Shown here in pieces: positions 1 to 8,059 of a DNA stretch of 64,000 nucleotides (position 1 is its first letter; each line of letters begins with the position of its first letter). Both the position numbers and the translations under genes were made by a program. The notes under the pieces were generated by a model. It made no database searches and was not told the origin of the DNA. It saw only the letters and a program-made list of their open reading frames with translations. Location of the stretch: the NCBI GenBank assembly GCA_023420895.1, contig JAEZUY010000041.1, positions 31,142 to 95,141 on the forward strand, given 5' to 3'. This DNA comes from Bacillota bacterium (GTDB lineage Bacteria > Bacillota > Clostridia > Tissierellales > Gottschalkiaceae).

Positions 1-528
1 TCCCCCGAGACATTCAGCTTCTATTACTGAAGCCAGAATTATTCTTTCCTGTGCCGTAAGACTGTTTAAGTTCGTCACAGCCGCTTCTATATCACTGTAT
101 CTCTTTTCTGTTTCATCTATAAATTTCTTCATCTGCTCATTGAGACTTTCCTCTGTTATATCATGTTCTCCTGGAGAAATCATTCCCTCCATCTTTCTGA
201 ATCCTTCAGCTTCAGGACTTATCAGTTCAGACTCCGCATTTGAAAATACTTCTTTCACTTCCTCTTCAGTTATGCCGTAAACTTCTGAAATTTCAGGAAT
301 TATATCTCTTTCAAGCTGAGCTCCGTTTATGACTTCTATTTTTCCTAGAACCTCTTTCTGTTCTTTTTCCTCATTGGCTGAAGAACTGATTTCCTCTTTC
401 TGGTTTTCTGCAGCTTCAGTTTTTTCTGAACTTTCCCCTGTTTCAATATTTTCAGTTTTCGTATTTTGAGAACAGCCTGGAAATACGGCAAGTCCCAATG
501 CCAGAACTGCTGCTAAAAATTTTTTCAT
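1..528 (-). CDS. Lipoprotein with possible wall-hydrolase domain, C-terminus outside window
   Basis: The frame is open from an ATG at 528 to the window edge, giving the first 176 residues. The N-terminus is a lipoprotein signal: MKKF, a hydrophobic stretch, then a lipobox-like FPGC around residue 19. A Glu/Ser/Asn-rich spacer follows. Near the edge is ERIILASVIEAECLGG, which resembles the start of a SleB-type cell-wall hydrolase (Hydrolase_2), where a Glu in a YAEA-like motif is catalytic. An MltG-type transglycosylase is a second reading. The family call is an inference from this short segment. The next gene upstream on the same strand is the SLH-transglutaminase protein, so both probably act at the envelope. 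Confidence 0.6.
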   Translation of the reverse strand, partial: MKKFLAAVLALGLAVFPGCSQNTKTENIETGESSEKTEAAENQKEEISSSANEEKEQKEVLGKIEVINGAQLERDIIPEISEVYGITEEEVKEVFSNAESELISPEAEGFRKMEGMISPGEHDITEESLNEQMKKFIDETEKRYSDIEAAVTNLNSLTAQERIILASVIEAECLGG

Positions 529-570
529 CTATATTATCCGGCTGAACTGCCGGAACCCTCCTCTCAAAAT

Positions 571-2061
571 CTATTTAAAAAAACTTTCCTTTACGATGCG
601 TTCAGGTATGCCTATATATTTTTCTCGTTCAGGATTTTCAAAAGCTCTGAAGAATGTCTTTTCTTTCTTCGAAAACATAGTATCCATTTCATGATGTCTG
701 CTGTTGTCAGAATAATAAAATTTATAAGAAATCTCATCATCGCTTACATCCGGTCCGTCCGGTGTCAGCATATCATCCCATGTCAAATCTATTATATTAT
801 TCGTATTGAATCTCGTATCGACATTCCATTCATGAAGTCCTATATACTCGTAATTTTCGTCGTAGGCTTCACCCCATGCAGTTCTCACAGGAAGATTGTT
901 TCTGTCTGCAAACAGCTGATAAAGTCCCGCATAAGCTTTGCAGAGCCCTTCGCCCCCGCTTATTATAGAATAAGGCGAGGAGATTATAACTCCCTTGCTG
1001 TTAACCCACGAATCGTTCACTGTATAAGTCGATCTTCTTATTATGCCGTCATGGAAAAACTTCAGCTTCTCATCAACAGTCATCTCTGAAGCAAAATCAC
1101 TTATATAGTCTACCCACTGATCTGCAATCATCTGATCTTCCGGCGTTATCCATGTCTCTATATTTATAACACATTCATCGTCGTCATAAACTATTATATC
1201 TAAAGAAGGATCTTCAACTATTATGCAGAGCTGATAAGTTCCTTTAAGCGCTTTATTCAATGAATCCATCACTATCTCTTTTGCTTCTTTCTTGTTTTTC
1301 ACACCTCTGAATCTCGTGGACTTGAATCTTATAGGATAAAACTCTCCGTGATGATAATGTCTCAGAACTTCATCCCTCAGCTCATCATAATTAGAATTAT
1401 CCAAATCCAGAACGAAACTGTCGTTCTTCTGTTTAAGCCTTCTGAGCACGCTCGCAATCTCGGCTCTAGTGACTTTTCCTTCCGGTCTGAAACTCCCGTC
1501 TTCGTAACCTTCCAAAATTCCGCCGAGTTCATTTATATCACTTTCAGCAAAAGAATTTCCAGTGTCACTGAAACTCTTATTGTATTCTATATCCGGAACC
1601 ATTATTTTCCTCGCTATAGAGGCAAGCTCTGCTCTAGTTATAGTATTTTCCGGTCTGAAAGTTCTGTCGGGATATCCGTTTATATATTCTCTTCTGAGCA
1701 TAAACGATATGTACTCAGTGCTCCATCTGTCTTTTACATCTGTAAGAGTCAGAGAATGTCTCGAGAATTTTCTGCCGAGTGAAAGAATTTTTGCCGCCTC
1801 TTCTCTTGTAACATAGTTGTCAGGTCTGAAGCTTCCGTCTCCATAGCCTGATATATATCCGTTTTTAGCCGCCCATTTAATATTATCGTATCCCCAGTGT
1901 CCATCTATATCATTTGGAATAAAATTTTCTCCGTCTTCTTCAGGCTGATATACAAAGCCCGAGTCGTCTATGAAAGGATCGAACTGCCTGTCTGCTGTCG
2001 AATAGCTGCTGAATAAAGTCACTATTCCTGCAGTTAAAATCAATTTTCTTAAGAATTTCAT
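571..2061 (-). CDS. SLH-domain surface protein with C-terminal transglutaminase-like domain
   Basis: This is a 496-residue exported protein. The start at MKFLRKL (2061) is preferred over an ATG 33 nt upstream because a GGAAGGG ribosome site lies just before it and a signal-like hydrophobic stretch follows directly. Three SLH repeats cover roughly residues 48-210, each with the GYxDGSFRP and TREE/TRAE motifs that bind pyruvylated secondary wall polymer. The C-terminal part has a transglutaminase/protease-like core: GGEGLCKAYA (Cys), LHEWN (His) and IDLTWDD (Asp) in the right order. Known relatives of this fold are peptidases or cross-linkers; which applies here is unknown. It is a host gene just outside the prophage left end. 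Confidence 0.85.
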   Translation of the reverse strand: MKFLRKLILTAGIVTLFSSYSTADRQFDPFIDDSGFVYQPEEDGENFIPNDIDGHWGYDNIKWAAKNGYISGYGDGSFRPDNYVTREEAAKILSLGRKFSRHSLTLTDVKDRWSTEYISFMLRREYINGYPDRTFRPENTITRAELASIARKIMVPDIEYNKSFSDTGNSFAESDINELGGILEGYEDGSFRPEGKVTRAEIASVLRRLKQKNDSFVLDLDNSNYDELRDEVLRHYHHGEFYPIRFKSTRFRGVKNKKEAKEIVMDSLNKALKGTYQLCIIVEDPSLDIIVYDDDECVINIETWITPEDQMIADQWVDYISDFASEMTVDEKLKFFHDGIIRRSTYTVNDSWVNSKGVIISSPYSIISGGEGLCKAYAGLYQLFADRNNLPVRTAWGEAYDENYEYIGLHEWNVDTRFNTNNIIDLTWDDMLTPDGPDVSDDEISYKFYYSDNSRHHEMDTMFSKKEKTFFRAFENPEREKYIGIPERIVKESFFK

Positions 2062-2236
2062 ATCTTCATTCCCTTCCTGCCCTTTTATATACATATTCTT
2101 AATTATAATGATATACTCATATAATGTAGTTGTAAAGATGGACAGACGACAAAACAGTTTTATTATTTTAATTCAGAGCAGTTCACTTATATGTGATAGA
2201 ATATAGTTGAGAGGCAAAATTAATTGAGGTGATTTA

Positions 2237-2467
2237 ATGAAAATTGGATGCAGAACGCCTAGCTTAAAAAAATCTTTTAAAGCGAGAACTACTAGTAAGT
2301 GGAAAAGAAGGATGAAAAAACATATAATTCCGCTTTACGGCAAAAAAGGAACCGGAATTATAAAGGATCCTAAAAAAGCTGTTTACAATAAAGTTTATCA
2401 GAGAGCCACCTTTGATATAACTAGACCGCTTAAAGATTCAATAAAAGACTCTAATCAGAATACGTAA
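2237..2467 (+). CDS. Small basic conserved protein of unknown function
   Basis: This 76-residue, strongly basic protein begins MKIGCRTPSLKKSFKART and contains PLYGKKGTG and KDPKKAVYNKVY. I recall similar short proteins with these motifs across Firmicutes, including staphylococci, annotated only as hypothetical. The ribosome site GAGGTG lies a few bases before the ATG and a clear terminator follows at 2488. It is the only plus-strand host gene seen here and lies about 100 bp outside the prophage left end, so it belongs to the host flank. No function is proposed. Confidence 0.75.
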   Translation: MKIGCRTPSLKKSFKARTTSKWKRRMKKHIIPLYGKKGTGIIKDPKKAVYNKVYQRATFDITRPLKDSIKDSNQNT

Positions 2468-2487
2468 AAGTATGTAATATATAATCA

Positions 2488-2514
2488 AGCCCCTGATAAA
2501 TTCAGGGGCTTTTT
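2488..2514 (+). terminator. Rho-independent terminator of the small basic gene
   Basis: A 9-bp stem AGCCCCTGA/TCAGGGGCT with a 5-nt loop is followed by a T-rich run on the plus strand, 20 nt after the stop codon. Confidence 0.9.
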
Positions 2515-2525
2515 ATTATTTTAAA

Positions 2526-2554
2526 TAAAAAAACCGCAGATACAATATCTGCGG
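2526..2554 (-). terminator. Ancestral rpsI terminator, displaced by the prophage
   Basis: The stem CCGCAGATA/TATCTGCGG with a 3-nt loop is followed by seven T on the minus strand. It lies 20 bp beyond the attL core. Before integration it would have sat directly downstream of rpsI. In the lysogen it now ends leftward transcription from the phage lysis genes. Confidence 0.85.
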
Positions 2555-2573
2555 ATATATTTGAATAATATAC

Positions 2574-2589
2574 TATCTTTTTGAGAATT
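2574..2589. repeat. attL core, 16-bp direct repeat of the rpsI 3' end
   Basis: The sequence TATCTTTTTGAGAATT here is identical to 39002-39017, where it encodes the last codons of rpsI (FSKR and most of the stop). The two copies bracket an integrase-bearing prophage, as expected of a site-specific duplication. Read on the minus strand, this copy is preceded by an ATG, giving a six-codon ORF MKFSKR ending in TAG. Confidence 0.85.
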
Positions 2590-2624
2590 TCATATGAGTA
2601 TTCTACAGACTTGTATGATGTTTT

Positions 2625-2643
2625 GTTACCAGTAAGTTACCAA
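2625..2643. repeat. Left-end integrase arm-type repeats (two copies)
   Basis: GTTACCAG and GTTACCAA lie 11 bp apart. The same octamer occurs three times at 11-bp spacing at the other end (38892-38921), next to int. Matching direct repeats just inside both ends fit arm sites bound by the N-terminal domain of a tyrosine integrase. Confidence 0.65.
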
Positions 2644-2736
2644 TACATCAAATTCTATAGGATTATGCAGCGTTTATGCATGTTTTTTATGATTTTCTAT
2701 AATCTATATTTACAACTTTCTACTATTATATAGTGT

Positions 2737-3480
2737 CTATTTCTGTAGCTTATTATATATAGCTTCTAATGCATCTACCATAATCCTACAAAATTCACCT
2801 CTCGTCATGCAATCAGCCAGACGTGTTTCGTTAAATCCTTCAAATCCAATTTTAGTGGCAACATCATTAAATTTTTTCAAATCTGGATATGCCCAAAAAT
2901 CTTCTCCACCAACTCCTTTAAGGGAAGGCATTATTTCTTCTTTAACGGTTTTTATTATCGTTTCCTTTATTTGCTTTTCTGTCATATTAGTTTCTCCTCC
3001 ATCTATATAATTTTTAAGTTGCTCTTTAAATACCCACCACCTAGCCCAATTATACAGCCTCCAGGTATTTGGACAACTTTTCCTACTTGCATCGTAATGG
3101 CGGACAACTTTATCTATTGGGACATTATATTTCTTCATAAGCTGCGCAGTTAGTTCGATTGTTCGATTTACTGTTGCAGTTCCGATATCTCCATTTGTCT
3201 TGCACATCTCTATCCCGATAGAATTAAAATTAGTTATTCCATATCTGCCGTTGCCATCACCAACGTGCCAAGCCGCGTTCCAATCTTCAACAATCTGGTA
3301 GGTTTCTTGCTCATCTACAAAGTAATGCGCACTCGCACTTCTGTTTCCTCCGTTAAAGTAGTTAGCATTTGCCCAAGCAGAATCATCATAATTTCCTGTA
3401 TCGTGTATAACTATATACTTAACATTGTTCCCAGAACTGAAATTATATGATGTTATTCTTCTTTTTAAATTTATTGCCAT
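2737..3480 (-). CDS. Phage endolysin, N-acetylmuramoyl-L-alanine amidase
   Basis: This 247-residue endolysin has an Amidase_2 domain over residues 20-140. Zinc ligands are visible as VIHDTG (His), VRHYDAS (His) and the KSCP Cys. It would cleave the lactyl-amide bond between MurNAc and the stem peptide. A linker follows (about 160-190). The C-terminal 55 residues contain CMTRGEFCRIMVDALE, which looks like the core of an SLH repeat and may target the wall. No signal peptide is seen, so release relies on the adjacent holin. It is the last gene of the late operon, ending about 150 bp from attL. Confidence 0.92.
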   Translation of the reverse strand: MAINLKRRITSYNFSSGNNVKYIVIHDTGNYDDSAWANANYFNGGNRSASAHYFVDEQETYQIVEDWNAAWHVGDGNGRYGITNFNSIGIEMCKTNGDIGTATVNRTIELTAQLMKKYNVPIDKVVRHYDASRKSCPNTWRLYNWARWWVFKEQLKNYIDGGETNMTEKQIKETIIKTVKEEIMPSLKGVGGEDFWAYPDLKKFNDVATKIGFEGFNETRLADCMTRGEFCRIMVDALEAIYNKLQK

Positions 3481-3522
3481 AATTTCTCTCCTCTCTTAAA
3501 AAATGACGCTTAAAAGGCTTTT

Positions 3523-3601
3523 TAAGGCAATTAAAAAACTTTCTTAATACTTTTCCTTGTATATTAGACTAACTGCTCTTAATTTAGCTATAATTGCCTT
3601 A
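3523..3601 (-). other. Long-range 11-bp inverted repeat between holin and endolysin genes
   Basis: TAAGGCAATTA (3523-3533) and TAATTGCCTTA (3591-3601) are perfect inverted copies separated by 57 bp, within the 132-bp gap between the holin stop and the endolysin start. In the late mRNA they could fold the whole leader of the endolysin gene. There is no T-run after it, so it is not a standard terminator. Confidence 0.4.
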
Positions 3602-3612
3602 TGCTCTAATTA

Positions 3613-3999
3613 TTATCTTTTTCTACTTTCAGACCCATTTTCAGTATATTCTCGCATTTGTTTAAAAATTTTTCTAATAAAACTAGGAAAAGGGACTCCA
3701 ATAGCTTCTAAGTTTTCTAAAACAGAAATTCCATAAACACTTATATAGAAAAAGAGCATTGCATTAATTAAATATCCCATTTCTGCTAGTGCTAAGTATG
3801 GATATGTTAAGCACACTAACAAAATAATAGCTGTATGTTTTACTAAACCGTTTACGCCAATTGTACTGTTTAAACGCTTCTGCTTTATTCCTTTCAAAAT
3901 GCCCGTTGCTATATCCAAAAGTATAGCTATTATAAGATAATGTATATATATATCTTCTGCAGCTTTAGCAAAAGCACATATAACTAAATTTATATTCAT
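3613..3999 (-). CDS. Phage holin (Phage_holin_4 / toxin-secretion holin family)
   Basis: This 128-residue membrane protein has about three hydrophobic segments (roughly residues 20-36, 55-75 and 80-95). It contains LLDIATGILKGIKQKRLNS, typical of this holin family, and ends in a charged tail. Holins permeabilise the membrane at a set time and let the endolysin reach the wall. It is next to the amidase in the lysis cassette and follows a terminator-like element at 4021-4060. Confidence 0.85.
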   Translation of the reverse strand: MNINLVICAFAKAAEDIYIHYLIIAILLDIATGILKGIKQKRLNSTIGVNGLVKHTAIILLVCLTYPYLALAEMGYLINAMLFFYISVYGISVLENLEAIGVPFPSFIRKIFKQMREYTENGSESRKR

Positions 4000-4020
4000 T
4001 CATAAATCACCTCATAAAAA

Positions 4021-4060
4021 AGGCATAAAAAAAGACACATTAAGTGTCAGTCTTCATGCC
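4021..4060 (-). terminator. Terminator-like hairpin before the lysis genes; copy 1 of a recurrent element
   Basis: On the minus strand the stem GACAC/GTGTC with a 5-nt loop is followed by seven T, then ATGCCT. An outer GGCAT/ATGCC pairing is also possible. The plus-strand 16-mer AGGCATAAAAAAAGAC is identical to 27150-27165, and a close copy lies at 22206. It separates tail genes from the holin, so it probably lowers or times lysis-gene expression. Confidence 0.7.
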
Positions 4061-4077
4061 CTTTATAATAAACCTAT

Positions 4078-4233
4078 TTAGTCGTTTCCTTCTGCTCCTC
4101 CACCCTCTTCTATTATTAGTTCTTCTAAGTCAAGCTCTATTAGAATAGCTTTTACTTTTGGTTTTAAGAACTTAGGCACCTGAGCATAAGTCCTAAGTCC
4201 TTTTATTATTAAAGATACATAAAGTTCTGCCAT
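4078..4233 (-). CDS. Small CD1375-like phage protein
   Basis: This 51-residue protein has MAELYVSLIIKGLRT, then VPKFLKPKVKAILIELDLE and an acidic tail. It resembles the short CD1375-family proteins that sit between tail-fibre and holin genes in many Clostridia prophages; the function is unknown. The start overlaps the upstream gene's stop (TAATG), so it is translationally coupled to it. The naming rests on recalled sequence pattern and position. Confidence 0.75.
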   Translation of the reverse strand: MAELYVSLIIKGLRTYAQVPKFLKPKVKAILIELDLEELIIEEGGGAEGND

Positions 4234-4574
4234 TATAGTTCACCTCCTAGCTGCGCTTCTATAAGCTCAGCTACAGCCAGCTGAGTATTAGTCACTTCTT
4301 CTTCTAATTTACATATTCTGCAAGCCATAGAAGTATCTTCTATAACCGCTTCTTCTCCTTCTTCCATCCATTCTTCAGAACCCATCATAAGCTTAAATTG
4401 AGGATCTATTAAGTCATAGATTTGAACATTGGGATTATCATCCAGATTTTTAGATAATATCTCTGCATATTCTAGATGACATACAGCTTTAGTTCCATCC
4501 ACGTTTTTTCTCCAATTGCTAGTATCATATCCCTTAGAGCTCCAATAAGCTACCGTTGCTATACAAAACTTCAT
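4233..4574 (-). CDS. Phage tail-end protein of unknown function (XkdW position)
   Basis: This 113-residue protein has a short alpha/beta-looking N-terminal part and a C-terminal helix (about residues 85-110) with a heptad-like pattern LEEEVTNTQLAVAEL. Several phage tail-fibre-adjacent proteins end this way. It overlaps both neighbours by a few bases. The position between a fibre-like gene and the CD1375-like gene corresponds to xkdW in PBSX. The role, perhaps fibre assembly or attachment, is inferred from position only. Confidence 0.6.
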   Translation of the reverse strand: MKFCIATVAYWSSKGYDTSNWRKNVDGTKAVCHLEYAEILSKNLDDNPNVQIYDLIDPQFKLMMGSEEWMEEGEEAVIEDTSMACRICKLEEEVTNTQLAVAELIEAQLGGEL

Positions 4575-5074
4575 ATATCCATTACCTCCTCTATCTCCTC
4601 AGTTTGTAATTTTCTATCCCACACAGCCATATTATAAGCTGTAGTCTGTCCTACACCTATCTTTATGTCTAAACTGTTAACTATGCTGTCTACATCTAGA
4701 TCTGTCTCTATTGCATCTCCTTCCACTATTAAAACGGGTGTTTCTTTGGCATTTATTGTGCCGTTTAATCTTCCAGAAAACGTAACATTTCCTTCCGCTT
4801 TTATTAAAACAGTAAACGTATCTGTTTCTACTGGAATAGAGATTGTGCTGTAATCATCTATTCCGTCTAAATGCAATCCTCTGTTAAATCCGGACTGTCC
4901 ATTAAAAGCATAGTTATAATGCACAGCCTTTATATCTAAATTGTTTAATGCCGGTGTTTCTGTTCTGTGTCCGTCTGTATTACTCTGCAGCTTAAAATCT
5001 ATAAACGCTATAAGGCTGTTATCGTTTAGAATTTCCGGCTCTATTATTCTATTGTTTAATATTTTATACTTCAT
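4571..5074 (-). CDS. Tail protein with LamG-like (concanavalin) fold
   Basis: This 167-residue protein contains GLHLDGIDDYSTISI, typical of the first strand of LamG/jelly-roll domains, and near the end YNMAVWDRKLQTEEIEEVM, the usual closing motif of such domains. Proteins like this on phage tail tips bind glycans on the host surface. It overlaps the fibre gene upstream by 11 bp and the next gene by 4 bp. A receptor-binding role is inferred from fold and position. Confidence 0.65.
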   Translation of the reverse strand: MKYKILNNRIIEPEILNDNSLIAFIDFKLQSNTDGHRTETPALNNLDIKAVHYNYAFNGQSGFNRGLHLDGIDDYSTISIPVETDTFTVLIKAEGNVTFSGRLNGTINAKETPVLIVEGDAIETDLDVDSIVNSLDIKIGVGQTTAYNMAVWDRKLQTEEIEEVMDI

Positions 5075-6182
5075 TTATGTTTACTCCCTTGTGGATAACT
5101 AAAGTAGCTGTAAGTTCTGTTTCCGGAATTTCTACTGCATAGATCGCAACGCTTCCCAAGCTGGATTCTGTTACTCCTCTAATTTCTGCTTCCATTGCAT
5201 TTTCTAAACAGGATAAAGAGAAGTTTACATCTACAGAGCTGTTTGCTGTAATTGCTGTGTTTTCTACATTTGCTTTATATAGTCCAGTATTTGTGTCTTC
5301 TGCCCAGTCCTTTATAGGTATAACCACATTTTCTACAATAGCAACTTGTTTGGCTAGTTCTGTATTTGCAGTGTTAACCGCTGTTTTATCCGCTTTTCCA
5401 TTCCAGTTAATTCTTTCCGTATCTGTAATAAAACGTCTGTTTGCATCTGTTTCTATAATGTTTGCCGGATGTGTAGCAGGATGGACATATTTATTAGCCT
5501 GTGCTTCTATATCTCTTAATTTGTTCTTTTCTTCCAGCGTGTAGTTCTGGTCTGTTAAACTCTTCCCAGGAACACTGTCTACTTTATTATTCCATTTAGT
5601 TTTTTCTGCATCTGTTACAAATCTCTTATTTGCTGTTTCTACTATAATACTTGCTGGGTGCGTGCTTGGGTGCTGATAGTTTGTTGCGTTTTCTTCTATA
5701 TCCCTTAACTTGTTCTTTTCTTCCAGCGTGTAGTTCTGGTCTGTTAAGCTCTTGCCTTCCACTTTGTCTACTTTTTTATTAAGCTCTTTACTGTTAACTA
5801 ACTTTTCCCAAGCAGAATACCTAGTTAAATTAATTCTGCTCCTACTATAAATAGCCGCTTTAGCAAATATAAGCTGTAAACTGTTAATGCTTATTAATAT
5901 AAAATCTTCTTCTATTCCCTCTGGCATGTTTGCATATCCCGCTGTACTGTAATTTACAGATTTATATATTCCGTCTGTGAGACTATTTAAATCTGTAAAT
6001 TGCGGAATTACTTCTGCCTTGTTAGGTGTCTGCCCTGCCATATTAGTATTTATATTTTCTAGACTGGTGTTATGTGCCTGCAGTTTAGTATCTATTTTAG
6101 AATAGTTAGTGTTAAACACATTTACATCATAATACTCTAGCAGTTCCGGCAGAGTTAAATTTAAAAATTGAGTATATTCCAT
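5064..6182 (-). CDS. Tail fibre protein with duplicated shaft repeat
   Basis: This 372-residue protein opens MEYTQFLNLTLPELLEYYDVN, a common N-terminus of Clostridia phage fibre proteins that attach to the baseplate. Two tandem repeats of about 63 residues follow, each with GKSLTDQNYTLEEKNKLRDIE and a HPxTHPA segment (the coding DNA of the first parts is nearly identical at about 5508-5567 and 5697-5755). The C-terminal 100 residues are unique and may bind the host. A GGGGGT ribosome site precedes the ATG. It lies directly after the YmfQ/XkdU-like gene, the expected fibre position. Confidence 0.8.
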   Translation of the reverse strand: MEYTQFLNLTLPELLEYYDVNVFNTNYSKIDTKLQAHNTSLENINTNMAGQTPNKAEVIPQFTDLNSLTDGIYKSVNYSTAGYANMPEGIEEDFILISINSLQLIFAKAAIYSRSRINLTRYSAWEKLVNSKELNKKVDKVEGKSLTDQNYTLEEKNKLRDIEENATNYQHPSTHPASIIVETANKRFVTDAEKTKWNNKVDSVPGKSLTDQNYTLEEKNKLRDIEAQANKYVHPATHPANIIETDANRRFITDTERINWNGKADKTAVNTANTELAKQVAIVENVVIPIKDWAEDTNTGLYKANVENTAITANSSVDVNFSLSCLENAMEAEIRGVTESSLGSVAIYAVEIPETELTATLVIHKGVNINEV

Positions 6183-7004
6183 CTATATACCCCCTTCTCT
6201 AATATCTTTGTGCGTATGAAGTCCAAGATCTGCGTGTGTTTTATGCGTTAGGTCTTTATGCGTGCTGTATTTAATCTCTAAATCTAATTCCATATTGCAA
6301 GGCACTATATTTTCTAGTGCATTCTGTACAGCTTCCATTCTATGTTTACTGCCTACGTGCATCCTTATTTTAACTTTAAACAGCCTTGGTAAAATGCATA
6401 GAACAAAATTAGTAGCATTTACAAACGTATATAGAATTTCTCCCTCAGTATAATCTTCCGCAATTATAGGCGGTGTTTTGCTTCCCGTTATTTGATATAT
6501 TAAATTAGGGTCTTTTTCTATATCTATATACATGTCTAATGTTAATGGTCTGCTTGTTAGGTTGTCTACTTGCTTGTAAATAGCACCCTCTTCAAGCTGT
6601 CCATTTTTTTCCAGTTCTCTATACTGCTTTCTAGTAACTGTCTTTTCATCTTTTTTTATCTCTATTATCTTAGAGCTTGTTAGACTTAACAGCAGTTTAA
6701 TTAAGTGTTCTTCTGTAAATCTGTTTCTGCTTAACATTTTTGCTTTTATTGCATATATTCTATCTTCTAGCACTACCGTAGGATCTGTTACAATTCCGTA
6801 CTGCTCCTCCAGTTTTTTTACAGTTTCCATGTCCGCCGTTTCTAGAAATAGATTGTTATAAATTTTATTGTAAAGACTGTTCATTTTAGCAATTTCTTTA
6901 TTCTGCACTTCTGCTACAGCTTTAAACATTCTAAGCTTTCTTAAATTATCTGGCTGCCATTTTTCTACTTGCGGTTTTCTTTTGTTAAAAATTACTCTAT
7001 CCAT
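6183..7004 (-). CDS. Baseplate/tail protein, YmfQ/XkdU-like (DUF2313 region)
   Basis: This 273-residue protein follows the baseplate J protein in the same order as XkdT-XkdU in PBSX. The N-terminal part has LEEQYGIVTDPTVVLEDRIYAIKAKM, like the helical start of YmfQ-family tail proteins. The C-terminus is His/Thr/Lys-rich (HKDLTHKTHADLGLHTHK), a short repeat that may bind metal or link to the fibre. Family relatives join baseplate wedge to fibres. Naming is by synteny plus a weak sequence pattern. It overlaps the J gene by 13 bp. Confidence 0.7.
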   Translation of the reverse strand: MDRVIFNKRKPQVEKWQPDNLRKLRMFKAVAEVQNKEIAKMNSLYNKIYNNLFLETADMETVKKLEEQYGIVTDPTVVLEDRIYAIKAKMLSRNRFTEEHLIKLLLSLTSSKIIEIKKDEKTVTRKQYRELEKNGQLEEGAIYKQVDNLTSRPLTLDMYIDIEKDPNLIYQITGSKTPPIIAEDYTEGEILYTFVNATNFVLCILPRLFKVKIRMHVGSKHRMEAVQNALENIVPCNMELDLEIKYSTHKDLTHKTHADLGLHTHKDIREGGI

Positions 7005-8059
7005 GCTGTTTCTCCCAATTTTGGAACTTGCTCTATGCCTATTTCTATGTTCTCTGTTCTATTATTTATACTTAAATCTGTTACGTCCTCAACTCCATCT
7101 ACCGCAAGGATTGTGGATAATATTTTGGAATATCTAACTATTAGCTTATTACTGTCTTCCCATTCTTCTCTTAAGGAATATATATAGTAGTTAAGTGCAC
7201 TGTCTATGCTTTCTTTTAATTCTGCAAGTGTCTTATTTGCCTTAATAGATACCTTTGCACTTATTAATATTTCTGTTTCTCCCGGTGTGTTTATTGTAAC
7301 TCTGTGCCCTATAGGAGCCATGCCCTCTCCTTCTCCGGTTCTCTCTACTGGGTCTATTCTTTGCTGCAGTTCTTCTATAAATAGAGGACTGGCTACATTT
7401 AAACTCCCATCCAAAATAGTTACTCCCACTGTTCCCGCTCCGCTAGGTGTTCTTTTAACCTTTACTGCTCTAACTCCTGGAAGAGATTTCATCAGTCTCT
7501 TATAATCTGCAATATTTCCAGCAAAGCTAACAGTATTAAAGCTGTCTATAACTCTTCTTCTGTATTCTTCTATAGTTTCTCTGTCTCTTGCTGGTCTTAT
7601 AGTTTCTACAATCCTTGCCGTTGTAAGCCCTTCTATTGTGTTTGGAGGGATTAATGTTCCTTCACTTATGTTTCCAACTGCACCAAATTCTTCCGCCTGT
7701 ATTTCATATCTGTTCTCTTCATCCAGTTTTCTAACAACCCTATAATTCTGCTCATTCTCTTCACACTTAAAACTAAGATTTGCTGGAATGTCCGCATCCA
7801 TTTCCGCTTTCAAAAGGGCTTGGGTAGCATTTATTATATATATTCCGTACATCTCTCCAGTCTTTAAAAGTGCATCTGTGCTCATCGTTCGCAAGAACAT
7901 ATCAGATTTTAATGAATCCAGCTGAAAATAAAGATACTCTAACTCTCTTGCTACTGGTGCAAGTGTACAATACGGCAAACTGCCCTCTCTTCTATCTCTT
8001 TCGCTTGTAAAGTTTTTTAACATTCTGTCTTTTATACTTTGGAATCTAGCTTGCTCCAT
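6992..8059 (-). CDS. Baseplate J-like protein (XkdT)
   Basis: The protein is 355 residues from the ATG at 8059, chosen over an upstream in-frame codon because GGGGAGGG lies just before it. Features match the Baseplate_J family: LDSLKSDMFLRTMSTDALLKTGEMYGI near the N-terminus, RPARDRETIEEYRRRVIDSFN in the middle and LPGVRAVKVKRTPSGAGTVGVTILDG. The family forms the wedge ring of contractile-tail baseplates. The coding sequence overlaps XkdS upstream by 14 bp, indicating coupled translation. Confidence 0.92.
   Translation of the reverse strand: MEQARFQSIKDRMLKNFTSERDRREGSLPYCTLAPVARELEYLYFQLDSLKSDMFLRTMSTDALLKTGEMYGIYIINATQALLKAEMDADIPANLSFKCEENEQNYRVVRKLDEENRYEIQAEEFGAVGNISEGTLIPPNTIEGLTTARIVETIRPARDRETIEEYRRRVIDSFNTVSFAGNIADYKRLMKSLPGVRAVKVKRTPSGAGTVGVTILDGSLNVASPLFIEELQQRIDPVERTGEGEGMAPIGHRVTINTPGETEILISAKVSIKANKTLAELKESIDSALNYYIYSLREEWEDSNKLIVRYSKILSTILAVDGVEDVTDLSINNRTENIEIGIEQVPKLGETAWIE

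Noticed and set aside
691..1816. Plus-strand open frames antisense to the SLH-transglutaminase gene
   Set aside because: They lack ribosome sites and recognisable sequence, and arise from the codon bias of the real minus-strand gene.
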